Origin: Planctomycetaceae bacterium | GTDB taxonomy: Bacteria; Planctomycetota; Planctomycetia; Pirellulales; Pirellulaceae | Assembly (NCBI GenBank): GCA_002709225.1 | Contig: PAQH01000010.1 | Location: 35,636 to 99,635, forward strand | Direction of reading: 5' to 3' | Length of the DNA stretch: 64,000 nucleotides | Shown here: positions 63,601-64,000 of the stretch, in pieces | How the letters are laid out: each line of letters starts with the position of its first letter | Numbering within the stretch: position 1 is the first letter of the stretch | The notes under the pieces: model-generated | The model's input: only the letters and a program-made list of their open reading frames with translations | Told to the model about the DNA's origin: nothing | Databases searched by the model: none | Made by a program: the position numbers and the translations under genes

Positions 63601-64000
63601 TGAAAAAGGCCGCTACACTCGTGGCCATTGACGCGACCACGGGACAGGTGGCCTGGAAAACAAACATCGACCTGAGTTCCATTGAACATCACCTATATTT
63701 GTCCTACGCAGAAGACCGGCTGATCGCCGTGGGCACGCGTAACCAGGGAAGTGGAAAACAGGGCCGTGTGTGGTACGACATCCATTGCTATAGTGCGAAT
63801 GACGGGAAACCTCAGTGGAACACCACCCAGAATCAACAACAACCCACGGGTGGCAGTCACGGAGAACAGGATCATCACCCCGTGATCGTAGGCCAGACTG
63901 TCTATGTGGAGCCGTATGCCTATGACCTGGTCAGCGGCCAACAGTTGCAACACTGGAATCTGCGCCGTGGCGGACATGGTTGCGGTGCTATGTCCGCGTC
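60660..64000 (+). CDS. LamG-PQQ propeller-methyltransferase fusion, cut by window end
   Basis: At least 1,113 residues; the frame is still open at the right edge. ATG 60660 is chosen for GGAG nine bases upstream; an in-frame ATG at 60570 overlaps the preceding gene. A membrane/signal segment (LGWLGALATFFLALNCA) is followed by a LamG/concanavalin-type domain at ~75-250 (WVLVQSTSEWGAFASAI, YVAATYDGQTMNLYVDGQLA), PQQ-like blades from ~338 (VFFGSSADDQLHCLDLSTGA, VYFGSDDGHVYCLTSQQGRQ), a Rossmann methyltransferase-like domain at ~619-710 (YALLLGSGNGRLAGELA, IICVDPVGKRVDQARQYLA), then more blades (LFIPGDNRVIGVDAYNGSLL, LVAIDATTGQVAWKTNID). Third gene of the PSCyt1/DUF1501 cluster. Confidence 0.85.
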   Translation, partial: MLSPIENKPTFSWYRENRQPLGWLGALATFFLALNCAARLRGEDDGIYGKWIMTPRYAREGKLIPATGKLAGTIRGAQFSKQSPSALVFDGKQGFLTLADNLIEAQLPRPQLTAEAWVLVQSTSEWGAFASAIQDNGEYERGWMLGYRGARFCFGLVSSKKRRLTYLTANTDFAIGSWYYVAATYDGQTMNLYVDGQLAASSKEQTGDILYPERGRFGLGGYRDDDEFYPLDGRIAEVSVHRQVLSGREITRRFSNRKQDFPGIVASRTVGDDWPTYLRDDLRSGMSTSELQWPLKLAWRYRAKHPPAPAWPPPAKQNFWREEFNLPARVTYDRAMHVVSDGNNVFFGSSADDQLHCLDLSTGATRWVFFAEGPIRLAPTLWKNRVYFGSDDGHVYCLTSQQGRQLWKFRAGPRDRRIPGNGRIISAWPVRSGVIIDDGRIRFAAGLFPNQGTFQYLLDAQTGKQLASGTIAFSPQGYMTKRGNSLAIAQGRGPQVQLAKLQRAGKPLPMPSGKWAEQYPYSFVGAANSWIAGGAEQVAAFDSTSGKQIWRAQVEGRAYGLAVTAGHLLVSTDRGNIYCFAPPAHPRSDPPPEPSQRHGDSSPTGPMSRLAQRLVQSTGADIGYALLLGSGNGRLAGELARRTRLRIICVDPVGKRVDQARQYLADKGHYGQVVVHRGRLSVLPYGSALFNLVIYVAPTGRASVPAAIKKEILRVLHPNSTAVLTDQTGTTWMELHRAALAGTGDWTHMYANPANTSCSLDKRVRDQLQLQWFGPPGPRDMVDRHHRTVPPLVCDGRLFIPGDNRVIGVDAYNGSLLWNVEVADSRRIGALRDAGSMVATEDYLYVLARDRCYGLNARTGASERNFSAPLSADGQLRYWGYVARVGDRLFGSTTRPGASRTEQSRQTIDETYYDHIPIVTSDRLFARQRHSGEPLWDYTPTTGAILNPTITIANNRLFFVQSNIASTLAEESGRSQLPELLKKAATLVAIDATTGQVAWKTNIDLSSIEHHLYLSYAEDRLIAVGTRNQGSGKQGRVWYDIHCYSANDGKPQWNTTQNQQQPTGGSHGEQDHHPVIVGQTVYVEPYAYDLVSGQQLQHWNLRRGGHGCGAMSA

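Noticed and set aside
1..64000. tRNA, rRNA, insertion sequences, prophage genes
   Set aside because: No tRNA-like T-arm sequence, transposase motif, terminal inverted repeats or phage structural genes were found by eye; a tRNA or Rfam scan could still find something small.

Overview
The window looks like chromosomal DNA of a Gram-negative planctomycete, most likely Pirellulales-like. Four gene types carry the diagnosis: three DUF1501 sulfatase-like proteins with twin-arginine-type leaders, one PSCyt1/DUF1549/DUF1553 protein, a PQQ-propeller giant, and many secreted proteins of unknown function. A Kdo transferase (waaA) implies lipid A and an outer membrane. No rRNA, tRNA, CRISPR array, insertion sequence or phage gene was recognised. 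All taxonomy and function calls come from reading motifs by eye; no search was run.

Layout. 1-8 kb: a tandem pair of related membrane-anchored proteins (unknown role), two secreted proteins on the minus strand, then a coupled lipase-like/HExxH pair. 8-16 kb: metK with a small membrane protein behind it, waaA, an SDR, a repeat-rich lipoprotein and a BtuF-like protein. 15-23 kb (minus strand): a 2-oxoacid dehydrogenase module (E2 with two E3-binding domains, fused E1 alpha-beta), an Ala-rich protein with a repeated short motif, a nucleotidyltransferase overlapping an enolase-superfamily enzyme, and a TauE/SafE permease. 23-36 kb: DUF1501 proteins, a class-III aminotransferase, a decayed RND/outer-membrane-factor efflux locus, an Nramp-like transporter with divergent metal-site motifs, a creatininase-family hydrolase, a Gfo/Idh/MocA oxidoreductase and a gamma-glutamyltransferase. 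36-46 kb: housekeeping genes rsfS, ilvN, ilvC, cinA, trpE and mcsA-mcsB, plus a duplicated Tim44/zinc-ribbon membrane protein. 46-51 kb: Nudix, radical SAM/SPASM, an ACAD-fold protein coupled to a CopZ-like [2Fe-2S] protein, and a fatty acid desaturase. 51-55 kb: two GT-C glycosyltransferases. 55-64 kb: a PSCyt1-DUF1549-DUF1553 / DUF1501 / LamG-PQQ-methyltransferase cluster running off the right edge.

Two signals cut across the genes. First, short exact tandem duplications (units of 12-22 bp, 2-3 copies) occur at about a dozen places. The three inside intact genes have units divisible by three, while most of the non-coding ones do not; several sit on stop codons, a start codon or a promoter, and four are packed into the decayed efflux locus. 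Second, several unknown proteins are built by internal duplication: the OB-like modules at 1-3 kb, the Tim44+zinc-ribbon module at 41-43 kb and the SVEQMLAAAR-type motif at 19-20 kb. The best candidates for something undescribed are the secreted LamG-PQQ-methyltransferase fusion at the right edge, the doubled Tim44/zinc-ribbon/TerB-like protein, and the flavoenzyme-like/CopZ-like coupled pair.
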